A stretch of 64,000 nucleotides of DNA from Rhodospirillaceae bacterium (GTDB lineage Bacteria; Pseudomonadota; Alphaproteobacteria; Rhodospirillales; Casp-alpha2): contig JAERTE010000020.1 of the NCBI GenBank assembly GCA_016845145.1, positions 62,001 through 126,000 on the forward strand. Reading direction: 5' to 3'. The translations under genes were made by a program, and so were the position numbers. Under the pieces are notes generated by a model. It did not search any database. It saw only the letters and a program-made list of their open reading frames with translations, and had not been told where the DNA came from. Positions 55,080-63,340 of this stretch are shown here, one piece after another. Each line of letters starts with the position of its first letter. Within the stretch, counting starts at the first letter, position 1.

Positions 55080-55332
55080 GGAATTCGTCTCCTCCATTGG
55101 ATTAATCTCGACGTTGAATTGGACCCCAATTGTCGATTTTCTGTTTTCGAAACCGTAAAACCGCCGCCCCAGGACCACCAAGGGCGACAATCACGATTAA
55201 CACGGTGAAAAACTTTAACCCCCATGCCTGAGCAGGAAAACGACAATCTGCACTTGTATTATTATATAATATTTTTTATTATATTTTAATTATGGTACCT
55301 TATCCTCCTCTTCGGGTCAAGCTGGCCTGCCG
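55080..55332. promoter_or_regulatory. Divergent regulatory region between the transporter operon and the IclR gene
   Basis: A 253-base gap holding the promoters of both arms of the catabolic island. An almost pure A/T block covers 55258-55297 in an otherwise GC-rich genome, including the palindrome ATTATATAAT at 55261-55270, which contains a perfect TATAAT. A second feature is GTTTT-N9-AAAAC at 55143-55161 with TTTCGAAA inside, which could be an IclR-type operator 65 bases from the binding-protein start. GGTACC symmetry lies at 55296-55301. No ribosome-binding site is obvious for the IclR gene. Confidence 0.5.
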
Positions 55333-56109
55333 ATGACCAAGCAAGACACGCTGTTCGTCAACTCGCTCGCTAAGGGCTTGCGGGTGCTTGACGTCTTCCG
55401 CCGCACCCGCGCCAGCCTCGGCATCACCGAAATCGCCCAGGCGACGAACATGGATAAAAGCGCCGCGCAGCGTTTCACCAATACCTTGCATCAATTGGGA
55501 TATCTGGAAAAAGACGCACACACCCGACGCTACAGTCCGGCCATCAAGCTGATGGATTTTTCCTACACATATCTGCAACAAGACCGGCTTGCGGAAATCG
55601 CGGTCGCACGCCTGATCGAGGCGGGCAAGGTCTACGGCACGACGGTCAATCTTTGCGTGCTCGCAGGAACCGATATCATCTACACGGTCCGCATCCCACA
55701 CGAAAAGGCCAACTACATCGCGACGGTTCCGGGCCGCCGTATTCCGGCCTTTTGCGCCACCGGCGGGATTTGTATTTTGGCATTCCGGCCGAAAGACGAG
55801 GTGGAGGCGGTCATTGATGCCTCGGATATCCGCCCACTGACCGAACATACCATTACCGACCGCGACACCATTATGCGTCGCATCTCCGATGCTCATGATA
55901 TGGGCTATGCCATTGGCGCCGGGCAAGCTCTGCCCAATGAAATCGCCGTTGCGGCGCCGGTGATCGGCAACGACGGTATGGGCATTGGCGCGGTCTTGAT
56001 CCCCGTCTACAAGCCGCAATGGAGCATGGAAGAGGCAACAGAAAAACTTGCTCCTCTGGCCATGGAGACAGCGCGTTCCATCTCGGGCTCGCTCTATCGC
56101 AATATATAA
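55333..56109 (+). CDS. IclR family transcriptional regulator of the catabolic island
   Basis: A 258-residue IclR protein. The winged helix-turn-helix covers about 8-70 (VNSLAKGLRVLDVFRRTRAS, then MDKSAAQRFTNTLHQLGYLE), and the C-terminal effector-binding domain follows (VPGRRIPAFCATGGICILAF near 140). Divergent placement from the transporter operon and cotranscription with the third M81 gene, 18 bases downstream, make it the likely local regulator, responding to the imported compound or a breakdown product. Confidence 0.92.
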   Translation: MTKQDTLFVNSLAKGLRVLDVFRRTRASLGITEIAQATNMDKSAAQRFTNTLHQLGYLEKDAHTRRYSPAIKLMDFSYTYLQQDRLAEIAVARLIEAGKVYGTTVNLCVLAGTDIIYTVRIPHEKANYIATVPGRRIPAFCATGGICILAFRPKDEVEAVIDASDIRPLTEHTITDRDTIMRRISDAHDMGYAIGAGQALPNEIAVAAPVIGNDGMGIGAVLIPVYKPQWSMEEATEKLAPLAMETARSISGSLYRNI

Positions 56110-56127
56110 GACAAGAGGACATCATCC

Positions 56128-57618
56128 ATGGGTAACGCACCCCGCGTTCTGACCGGCCTGTTCGGCCATGAGACCAACACCTTTAGCCAATTGCCGACCA
56201 CGCTGGCGCATTTTGAAGGTTATCTGCTGGCCTTCGGCGATGACATCCCCGCTACCGTCGAGGGCAGCGTGATCGAGCCCGCCGGTGTTGAAGAAGCCGC
56301 CACCGAACTGGGTTGGGAGTTGGTACGATCCGTCGTCGCCTGGACGACGCCATCGGGCCGGGTCGCGCGCGATGCCTGGGACACCTGCGCCGGCCATGCG
56401 CTGAAAACCGCCGCCGAGGCCGGCCATTTGGATGGCGTCTTGTTTTCCATGCACGGCGCCATGGCCGCCGTCGACCATGACGACGCCGAAGGCGAATTTC
56501 TGGAACAATTGCGCGGCGTCATCGGCCCGGATGTTCCCGTCGCCATCACGTTGGACCTGCACGCCAATGTAACGGACCGCATGGCCCGGCATGCCGACAT
56601 CATTTGCGCGTACCGCACCTACCCGCATATCGACCAAGTCGCCACGGCAAAGCGTGCGGCGGGCATCTTGGATCGCGCCATGAAAGGCGAGGTGCGCCCT
56701 GTCTCTCACATTGCTCGGCGCGATCTGTTGGGCGGGCTCGATAGCGGGCGCACCACCGTCGACAATCCCATGACCGAATTGCTCAGCCGTGCAGAAAAAC
56801 TCGAGACGGAAGACGACGACGTGCTTTTGATCAGCGTACAGGCCGGGTTCTGTCCCGCTGATCTGGACGAGGCCGGGCCGACAGTGGTCGTGTGCGGCGA
56901 CGGACGTGACGCGCGCTTTCAGGCCATCGCCGAAACCTACATGGATCACGCCTGGGAGACCCGGCACTACGATTCAAACGAGTATCTGGATGTAGCAGAA
57001 GCCATGCAGCGGCTTGGTCAGCTGTCGGACGGTGAAGGCCCGGTGGTGATTGCCGACGGGTCCGACAACCCCGGCTCCGGCGCTTACGGTGATTCCACAT
57101 TTTTGCTGGACGGCATGATCAAGGCCGGCCTTGAGAACGCTGCCTTCGGCACCATTTGCGACCCGGATGCCGCCGCTCAGTTGGTGGCAGCCGGCGAGGG
57201 TGCGACAACGACCGTACGTCTCGGCGGCAAGGTCGATCCGACCTACGGTCCACCCATCGACATCACCGGCGAGGTCGTGACCGTCACCGACGGCAGTTAC
57301 CTGGCACTGGGTCCGCGCTGGGGCGGCACCATCCAACATTTGGGTCCGACGGCGGTGCTTCGGATCGGTGGCGTGGATGTCATTGTCGCCTCCAAGCGGG
57401 TGCAATGCACCGAGTTGGAAACCTTCACCCATGCGGGCATCGACCCGCGCGAGAAAGACGTTGTGGCGGTGAAATCCATCCATCATTTCCGCGCCGCCTA
57501 TGCGCCTATCGCGCGCCACGTGCTGATTGTCGATTCCGGCGCGTTGGCAACCAAAGACTTCGGCAAGCTGCCCTACAAGAACCTGCGCCGCCCGATCTTT
57601 CCGCTGGATTTGGATTGA
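56128..57618 (+). CDS. M81 family (MlrC-like) protein, copy 3
   Basis: A 496-residue MlrC-like protein on the other arm of the island. Motifs: GLFGHETNTFSQL at the start, FSMHGAMAAVDHDDAEGE near 110, TLDLHANVTDRM near 145, CAYRTYPHIDQVATAKR near 165, GSDNPGSGAYGDSTFLLDGM near 310, and the C-terminus LRRPIFPLDLD. By these motifs it is closer to copy 1 than to copy 2, so copies 1 and 3 may be the more recent duplication or share a substrate type. CAAGAGGAC lies upstream of the ATG. Confidence 0.87.
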   Translation: MGNAPRVLTGLFGHETNTFSQLPTTLAHFEGYLLAFGDDIPATVEGSVIEPAGVEEAATELGWELVRSVVAWTTPSGRVARDAWDTCAGHALKTAAEAGHLDGVLFSMHGAMAAVDHDDAEGEFLEQLRGVIGPDVPVAITLDLHANVTDRMARHADIICAYRTYPHIDQVATAKRAAGILDRAMKGEVRPVSHIARRDLLGGLDSGRTTVDNPMTELLSRAEKLETEDDDVLLISVQAGFCPADLDEAGPTVVVCGDGRDARFQAIAETYMDHAWETRHYDSNEYLDVAEAMQRLGQLSDGEGPVVIADGSDNPGSGAYGDSTFLLDGMIKAGLENAAFGTICDPDAAAQLVAAGEGATTTVRLGGKVDPTYGPPIDITGEVVTVTDGSYLALGPRWGGTIQHLGPTAVLRIGGVDVIVASKRVQCTELETFTHAGIDPREKDVVAVKSIHHFRAAYAPIARHVLIVDSGALATKDFGKLPYKNLRRPIFPLDLD

Positions 57619-57627
57619 CGGCACGGA

Positions 57628-59004
57628 ATGAAAACGCGACTGAAATCTATCCTTGGGCAAATTCTGGACACCGCTGGCATCGATCAAGCGCGGGCCGACG
57701 AGATCGATATCAGCGGTGAAGACCCCGTGTTGTCCACACGGTTTCTCATGGGCTCTGCCGGCGCGGCGGCGTTGGGTGCGGTCGGGTTGGCGACATCTGA
57801 CTTGTGGCGGGTTCGCGGTGGCGGCCGGCAAGATGTCTCCATCGACACTCGGCGCGGCGCGGCGGCATTGCGCGCGACACACTATCTGCAAATCCCGAAC
57901 CAGGGTGGCGGCATGTTCGGCAGCCTGCTGTCGGGGTTTCACCGCACCAGGGACGACGGCTGGATACAGCTTCATTGCGAGTTCCCGCATTTCCAGGACG
58001 GGGTGCGTGAGGTGCTGGGCATCGCCAACGACACCGACGCGCCCGCTGCCGTCGCCGATTGGGATGGGTTTGAGTTGGAAGACGCTCTGGCGGCGCGAGG
58101 TCTGCCGGCCTTCGTCATGCGCGACAACACCGAATGGGCCGCGCATCCGCAAGGCAAAGCTGTCTCGGAGTTACCGCTGTTGGAGATCATTAGGATCGGA
58201 GACGCGCCGCCGCAACCGCTGCCAATTGGTGAACAACCGCTCTCGGGTATCCGCGTTCTCGACCTAACTCGCGTCATTGCAGGCCCCATGACCGGGCGCA
58301 CATTGGCCGAACACGGCGCTGATGTGTTGCGCATCAGTGCGGCGCATTTACCTTACCTGGAACAATTGGTCGTCGAATCGGGCTTTGGAAAACGCAATGC
58401 CCATACTGATCTCAGGACAGAGCAAGGACGCGATATCTTGAAGGGATTGATCGCCGACGCTGATGTTTTCTCCCAGTCTTATAGGCCCGGCACTTTAGCG
58501 GCGCGGGGTTTCTCGCCCGAGGAAGTCGCAGCGCTGCGCCCGGGCATCGTCTACGTCAGCCTCAATGCCTGGAGCCACGCCGGGCCCTGGGCCGAACGGC
58601 GCGGATACGACAGTTTGGTGCAGTGCGCCACGGGTATCGCCCACGAACACGGCGGCGGAACGCCTCAGCACCTGCCTGGCCAGGCGCTAGATTATCTTTC
58701 CGGGTACCTGGGTGCCTTCGGCGCCATGGTGGCTTTGCAACGGCGCGCACGCGAAGGTGGCAGCTGGCTGGTGCGCCTGTCACTGGCGCAGACGGCGCAT
58801 TGGTTAAAGTCGCTTGGCCGTGCCGATGCGCCCGGAGGGCTCGACCTAACAAACGAAGATGTCGCTGATTTGATCCAGCAGACGGACACGGCATGGGGTC
58901 GGGTGACGCACCTGGGGCCTGTGTTGCAAATGTCCGCCACGCCGCCACGCTGGACCCGCCCACCTTCGCCGCTCGGCAGCCATGACGCCGCGTGGCTTGC
59001 ATGA
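57628..59004 (+). CDS. CaiB/BaiF family III CoA-transferase, long form
   Basis: A 458-residue CoA-transferase homologue. The usual N-terminal motif of the family, LSGIRVLDLTRVIAGPMTGR followed by LAEHGADVLRI, appears only at about residue 205. The catalytic-type Asp is in RRGYDSLVQCATGIA near residue 328. Residues 1-200 resemble the later part of another CaiB copy (GAAALGAVGLATSDLWRVRG, HCEFPHFQDGVREVLGIA), so the chain looks like a partial duplication placed in front of a shortened module. It would move CoA between carboxylic acids, possibly activating an acid freed by the amidases. Nine bases after copy 3 of M81. Confidence 0.82.
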   Translation: MKTRLKSILGQILDTAGIDQARADEIDISGEDPVLSTRFLMGSAGAAALGAVGLATSDLWRVRGGGRQDVSIDTRRGAAALRATHYLQIPNQGGGMFGSLLSGFHRTRDDGWIQLHCEFPHFQDGVREVLGIANDTDAPAAVADWDGFELEDALAARGLPAFVMRDNTEWAAHPQGKAVSELPLLEIIRIGDAPPQPLPIGEQPLSGIRVLDLTRVIAGPMTGRTLAEHGADVLRISAAHLPYLEQLVVESGFGKRNAHTDLRTEQGRDILKGLIADADVFSQSYRPGTLAARGFSPEEVAALRPGIVYVSLNAWSHAGPWAERRGYDSLVQCATGIAHEHGGGTPQHLPGQALDYLSGYLGAFGAMVALQRRAREGGSWLVRLSLAQTAHWLKSLGRADAPGGLDLTNEDVADLIQQTDTAWGRVTHLGPVLQMSATPPRWTRPPSPLGSHDAAWLA

Positions 59005-59894
59005 GCACTGCCGCCCGCCCACCGCTCGCCAAATCCCTGCAAGGAACAATGTGGATGGCGTTGGCCTGTGCGGTATTTAGCGCGTTGGCGGCGACGGTAC
59101 GTCATTTGTCGTTTGAGATGGACCCGTTGGTCATCTTGTTCTTTCGCATGTTTATCGCTCAAGTGCTGCTGCTACCGTGGTTGTATAAACACGGCCTGAC
59201 GGTGTTGCGGACCCAACACTTAAAATTACATGCGGTCCGCGCCATGTTTACCTGCGGCGCCATGGTTTCGTCCTTCATGGCATGGTCGATGATCTCTTTG
59301 GCCGATGTCACGGCGTTGAGCTTTCTGGCGCCGATTTTCGCCACGGCAGGCGCCGCGCTTATTTTGGGCGAGACCGTTCGTGCACGGCGTTGGGTGGCGA
59401 CGATCATCGGGTTCATCGGCGCCATGATCATTCTCAGACCCGGTATGATGTCCATGGAACTGGGGCATTGGCTGGCACTGGCATTTGCCGGTTTCATGGC
59501 GTGCACCATCTTGGCGGTGAAGCGGCTATCCGATACCGAACACCCGTTCACTGTGGTATTCTATGTCGGCCTGTTTGTAACACCGGTGTCGTTGGCACTG
59601 GCGCTGCCGGTATGGCAATGGCCGGCGGCGCATCTTTGGCCATGGTTGCTGATGTTGGGTCCACTGGCGGCGGGCGGCCATATCATGTTCGTGAAGGCGC
59701 TGGCTTGCGCCGATGCTTCAGCCATATTGCCGTTCGACTTTCTGCGGCTGCCGTTCGCAGCACTATTCGGGTGGCTGGCGTTCGGTGAAATTTCCGACAT
59801 CTGGACCTGGGTCGGCGCTGCGGTGATTTTTTCGTCGACCTTCTATATATCGCGCCGCGAAGCTCAGCTGCGGCGGCGCGCTCGTGAAGCATAG
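59001..59894 (+). CDS. EamA/DMT family transporter
   Basis: A 297-residue inner-membrane protein with ten predicted helices in two EamA repeats: the first includes FFRMFIAQVLLLPWLY, WSMISLADVTALSFLAPIFA and GFIGAMIILRPGMMSM, the second includes ADASAILPFDFLRLPFAALF. Family members export or import small metabolites, often amino acids. ATG 59001 overlaps the CoA-transferase stop (ATGA), linking it to the island; GTG 58992 would add three residues. It may expel a product of the pathway. It converges on the histidine kinase gene. Confidence 0.9.
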   Translation: MSTAARPPLAKSLQGTMWMALACAVFSALAATVRHLSFEMDPLVILFFRMFIAQVLLLPWLYKHGLTVLRTQHLKLHAVRAMFTCGAMVSSFMAWSMISLADVTALSFLAPIFATAGAALILGETVRARRWVATIIGFIGAMIILRPGMMSMELGHWLALAFAGFMACTILAVKRLSDTEHPFTVVFYVGLFVTPVSLALALPVWQWPAAHLWPWLLMLGPLAAGGHIMFVKALACADASAILPFDFLRLPFAALFGWLAFGEISDIWTWVGAAVIFSSTFYISRREAQLRRRAREA

Positions 59895-59914
59895 ATCATT
59901 GGCTGCTTAATGCT

Positions 59915-62581
59915 CTATCGGCTGGGTACTAAACTCAGCCTGAAGAAACTCTCTCCGCCGCCAGCGAACTCAACGGTTAAATCACCGTCCATGGCATGCA
60001 TGATAGCGCGGCTGATCGGCAATCCGAGCCCGGCGCCGCTATTGCGATGAGACCGTTCGCCACGCACGAACTTCTCGAAGATTACGGTCGATTCCTCTCG
60101 CGACACGCCACCACCGTTGTCAATGACATCTATGAACACGCGCTCGCCGGACGAATGAACAGAAATCTCCACTTCCGGATTGTCGGAAGGATTATATTTG
60201 ACCGCGTTGGAAAGAAGATTGATCAGGACTTGCCGGAAACGGTCGGCGTTGGCGTTGACGGCAAGGTCGTCGTTGGCGAAATGCGGCACCACGACCACAT
60301 CGGCATCACGAGTCATGCCCGCGATGGCCTCGACCGCCGCCAACACGGCGCGAGACACCTCGATCCGCTCGAGTTTTAAATTCTGCGTGCCCGACTCGAG
60401 GCGGCTGACGTCGAGCAATTCGTCCAAAAGGCCGGTCAAACGCCGGCTTTCGTCATTGATGATTGAAACGAACCTTTTGCGTTCGTCATCAGAAAGATCA
60501 TCTTCGGTCATGAGAATTTCGGAAAACGACCGCACCGAGGTCATGGGCGTGCGCAGTTCGTGACTGACTTGGCTGAGGAAGTCATCCTTCTGGGTGTCGA
60601 GCGTGCGCAGTTTCTCGTTCACGTCTTGAAGTTGGCGGGCCATCCGTGCTTGTTCCGCAGACTTCTCCTCGAGCTTCCGCGATGTCTCTATCAACTGCTG
60701 GGTTTCATCGGCAATGTCGATCAATTCGGTGATCCCAACCGTCTGGTGATCGGCGATCCGCGTAACCATGGCGTGCGCCGAGGCGGCGCCGATAGACCCG
60801 GCCAATTCCCGCTCAAGCCTGGCAATGGCCGCTTCCGTGGCGTGCGGCAGGCCGTTCGCCAATCCCTGTTTGCGTGCCATTTCGTCAAACAATTGCCGCG
60901 CCGGGTCGGCGCCGAGAACCCGTTGCGCCAACAAGAAGAGGTCTTCCGAATCGGCGCTGCCGGCGGTGAATCCGGAAGGCGCGCCGCCGGCTGAGCGAAA
61001 CACATCGACGAACAATTTACCCTGCAGGCGCTCGAGAATACTGGACGTGGTGACGCTGGAGATCACCAGAAAAGCCAGAGCATTGATACCGACGCTCCAG
61101 ATCACGGCATGGACCAGCGGATCCATGCCGGTCATCCCAAGCAGCGATTGCGGGCGCAATGCCTCAATGCCCCAAGGGCCCGATTCCAAAACGGCCGCGC
61201 TGAGAATGAAATCGCCATTGAAGCTTGGCAAAAACAACGTATAGGCCCACAGAATAAAGCCGATCAGCAAGCCCGCCACCGCACCTGTACGAGTTGCGCC
61301 GCGCCAGAAAATACCCCCCATCAGGCATGGCAGGAATTGCGCCACGCCGACGAAGGCGATCAGCCCGATCGCCGCCAACGCATCCGATCCGCCGCTCATC
61401 CAGAAATACAGAAACCCGAGACCCAAAATCACTGCGATACTGATGCGCCGGGAGGTCAGCAAAAGATTCCGCATATCGCCACTGACGGCCTGAGTGCCGG
61501 TCAACACGCGCAACACCACGGGCATGACAATATGGTTGGATACCATGGTGGAGACCGCAATGGCGGCAACGATCACCATTGATGTGGCCGAAGAAAAACC
61601 ACCCAGGAATGCGAGCAGCGTCAATTCATAGCGTTCTTCGGCCAACGGAAGCGTCAACACGAAGAGATCGGGATTGGCCCCCGCCGGCATCACTTTGAGA
61701 CCAACCAGTGCAATCGGCATGATAAAAAACGTCATGCCGAGCAGATAGAGTGGGAACAACCATGATGCGGTGGACAGATGACGCTCTTCGATGTTTTCCA
61801 CCACCGTCACCTGAAATTGTCGGGGCAGACAGATGATGGCGGTCGCGGACAGGAATGTCAGCGTTGCCCAACGTGGCCCAAAAACATCGCCGACACCGTT
61901 GATCACCTCGGTCGGCACGTCAGAGAAGATATCGCTGAACCCGTTGGCGACGCCGTAAGTGGCGAAAACACCCACCGCGATCAACGCGAACAGCTTGACG
62001 ATGGCCTCTACCGCAATCGCCGCGACCACGCCGTGATGGCGCTCATTGGCGTCCAAATTGCGCGTGCCAAACAGGATGGTGAAAAGCGCCATGCCGGCGG
62101 CGATCCAAAAGGCGGTGGTGATGGAGTCCGCCTCTCCAGCAATAATCTGGTAGCTAAGGGTCACGGATTGCAATTGCAAGGCGATGTACGGCGTGGTCGC
62201 GATGACGGCGATAAGAGTCACGATGACGGCAAGGCTGGGACTTTTCCCGTAACGAGACGAAATTAAGTCGGCGATGGAGGTGATCCGGTGCGCGCGACCG
62301 ATGCGTACAAGTTTTCGAAGCAGCCACCACCAGCCGACAAAAACCAAAGTCGGGCCAAGATAGATGGTGACGAATTCCAGTCCGTTGCGTGCCGCCGATC
62401 CGACCGCGCCATAGAATGTCCAAGACGTGCAATAGACCGAAATGGAAAGCGTATAAATTACCGGTGAATGGAGCCAACGCAGCGGGCGTTCGCGGGTCCG
62501 GCGATCAACAATAAATGCGATGGCGAACAGAATCGCGACGTACCCGAGACAAACCGCTAACAGGATATTGACGGATAACAT
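59915..62581 (-). CDS. Sensor histidine kinase with N-terminal Na+/solute symporter domain (CbrA-like)
   Basis: An 888-residue hybrid of transporter and sensor. Residues 1-~500 form a sodium:solute symporter fold with about 13 membrane helices (SPVIYTLSISVYCTSWTFYG and STASWLFPLYLLGMTFFIMP are typical). A linker and coiled coil follow (MARQLQDVNEKLRTLDTQKD), then the HisKA H-box VSHELRTPMTSVRSFSEI near 672 and the ATPase domain with NLLSNAVKYNP, VIDNGGGV and GAGLGLPISRAI. CbrA-type proteins link nutrient status or uptake to gene expression. No receiver domain is attached, so it needs a separate partner, probably the adjacent one. Its ATG shares one base with the preceding stop (TGATG). Confidence 0.92.
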   Translation of the reverse strand: MLSVNILLAVCLGYVAILFAIAFIVDRRTRERPLRWLHSPVIYTLSISVYCTSWTFYGAVGSAARNGLEFVTIYLGPTLVFVGWWWLLRKLVRIGRAHRITSIADLISSRYGKSPSLAVIVTLIAVIATTPYIALQLQSVTLSYQIIAGEADSITTAFWIAAGMALFTILFGTRNLDANERHHGVVAAIAVEAIVKLFALIAVGVFATYGVANGFSDIFSDVPTEVINGVGDVFGPRWATLTFLSATAIICLPRQFQVTVVENIEERHLSTASWLFPLYLLGMTFFIMPIALVGLKVMPAGANPDLFVLTLPLAEERYELTLLAFLGGFSSATSMVIVAAIAVSTMVSNHIVMPVVLRVLTGTQAVSGDMRNLLLTSRRISIAVILGLGFLYFWMSGGSDALAAIGLIAFVGVAQFLPCLMGGIFWRGATRTGAVAGLLIGFILWAYTLFLPSFNGDFILSAAVLESGPWGIEALRPQSLLGMTGMDPLVHAVIWSVGINALAFLVISSVTTSSILERLQGKLFVDVFRSAGGAPSGFTAGSADSEDLFLLAQRVLGADPARQLFDEMARKQGLANGLPHATEAAIARLERELAGSIGAASAHAMVTRIADHQTVGITELIDIADETQQLIETSRKLEEKSAEQARMARQLQDVNEKLRTLDTQKDDFLSQVSHELRTPMTSVRSFSEILMTEDDLSDDERKRFVSIINDESRRLTGLLDELLDVSRLESGTQNLKLERIEVSRAVLAAVEAIAGMTRDADVVVVPHFANDDLAVNANADRFRQVLINLLSNAVKYNPSDNPEVEISVHSSGERVFIDVIDNGGGVSREESTVIFEKFVRGERSHRNSGAGLGLPISRAIMHAMDGDLTVEFAGGGESFFRLSLVPSR

Positions 62582-62883
62582 CAGCTAGTGGGATCGGGAT
62601 CACGGGCAGATGGGCTGGAGGGGTCGCTATCCTGTAATGGCCTTGCAAGGGCGGCGGCGCCGATGATCAGCAACGCCCACACGGCAAGGATGTACAGAAG
62701 CGAAAGTGGAATGCTTGAGATTTTTGCATCAATCAGCGGAATACCGATCATCGGCGGCATCAAGGCCACCGTGCCAATCAGAACCAACGCGATTGACCGG
62801 TCGCGGGGCTTGCGCCGCGAAAGCTCCGGGTCTGTGCGGTCGGTCAACGGTCCGATTTCCCGACCATTAGCCGGGCCGTCCAT
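62581..62883 (-). CDS. Small two-helix membrane protein in the kinase operon
   Basis: A 100-residue protein with a polar N-terminus (about 1-35), then two hydrophobic helices (SIALVLIGTVALMPPMIGIP and LSLLYILAVWALLIIGAAAL) and a Ser/Asp/Pro-rich tail. It has no catalytic motif. It overlaps the response-regulator gene by 17 bases and the kinase by one base, so it is made together with them. Small two-helix proteins often accompany solute symporters, and this one may assist the symporter-like domain of the kinase; that is inference. The start lacks a clear ribosome-binding site and probably depends on coupling. Confidence 0.65.
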   Translation of the reverse strand: MDGPANGREIGPLTDRTDPELSRRKPRDRSIALVLIGTVALMPPMIGIPLIDAKISSIPLSLLYILAVWALLIIGAAALARPLQDSDPSSPSARDPDPTS

Positions 62884-63244
62884 TTTCAAGTTGCTTGACC
62901 GCTTCAATGATCTCGGCGTTGGAAAAGGGTTTGGTAATGAACAGATCGGCACCGTACTCCAACGCCGTTTCACGGTTTTCCCGCTGGCCTTTGGCGGTCA
63001 GCATCAGCACCGGCAAATTCGCCGACCTGGGATCACCGCGCAACCGTCGAAGGATTTCGTACCCGTCCAATTCCGGCAGCATAACGTCCAGAACCAAAAC
63101 GTCGGGGCTGTCTTGAAGAACCGTTTCGAGCGCCTGACGACCGTTGCTCTCGACCATGATCTCAAACCCGGCCCGCTCCAAAAGGAAGGTCAGGGATTCG
63201 ACAATATTCGGTTCGTCCTCCGCCAATAGCACACGTTTTGCCAT
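62867..63244 (-). CDS. Single-domain response regulator
   Basis: A 125-residue CheY-like receiver with no output domain. The acidic pocket is in LLAEDEPNIVESL, the phospho-acceptor Asp in VLVLDVMLPELDGYEI near residue 54, the switch Thr in VLMLTAKGQ, and the Lys in LFITKPFSN. It precedes the small membrane protein and the kinase in one operon, so it is their likely phosphorylation target. Lacking a DNA-binding domain, it must act through protein contacts or pass phosphate to another partner. Confidence 0.93.
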   Translation of the reverse strand: MAKRVLLAEDEPNIVESLTFLLERAGFEIMVESNGRQALETVLQDSPDVLVLDVMLPELDGYEILRRLRGDPRSANLPVLMLTAKGQRENRETALEYGADLFITKPFSNAEIIEAVKQLENGRPG

Positions 63245-63340
63245 GACTTATCGCTCTCCTGTTTTATGCGCTCATTGTCCGGCTGGCGCTGCAGACAATT
63301 AAAACGCAGTCCGCAAGGAGGCGCAAACATCCTTTGATAA
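63245..63340. other. Intergenic stretch between the DUF2083 gene and the response regulator gene
   Basis: Ninety-six bases. It should hold the promoter of the response-regulator operon and the 3' end of the upstream gene. AGGAGAG at 63255-63261 read on the minus strand serves the response regulator start. No strong hairpin was recognised. Confidence 0.4.

Noticed and set aside
42339-57618. A complete microcystin-degradation (mlr) cluster
   Set aside because: Only MlrC-like proteins are present; no MlrA-type membrane protease or MlrB-type serine hydrolase is nearby, so microcystin as substrate is unsupported.
56974-58152. 392-codon minus-strand frame over M81 copy 3 and the CoA-transferase
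   Set aside because: It spans two convincing plus-strand genes and their junction and has no recognisable domain.
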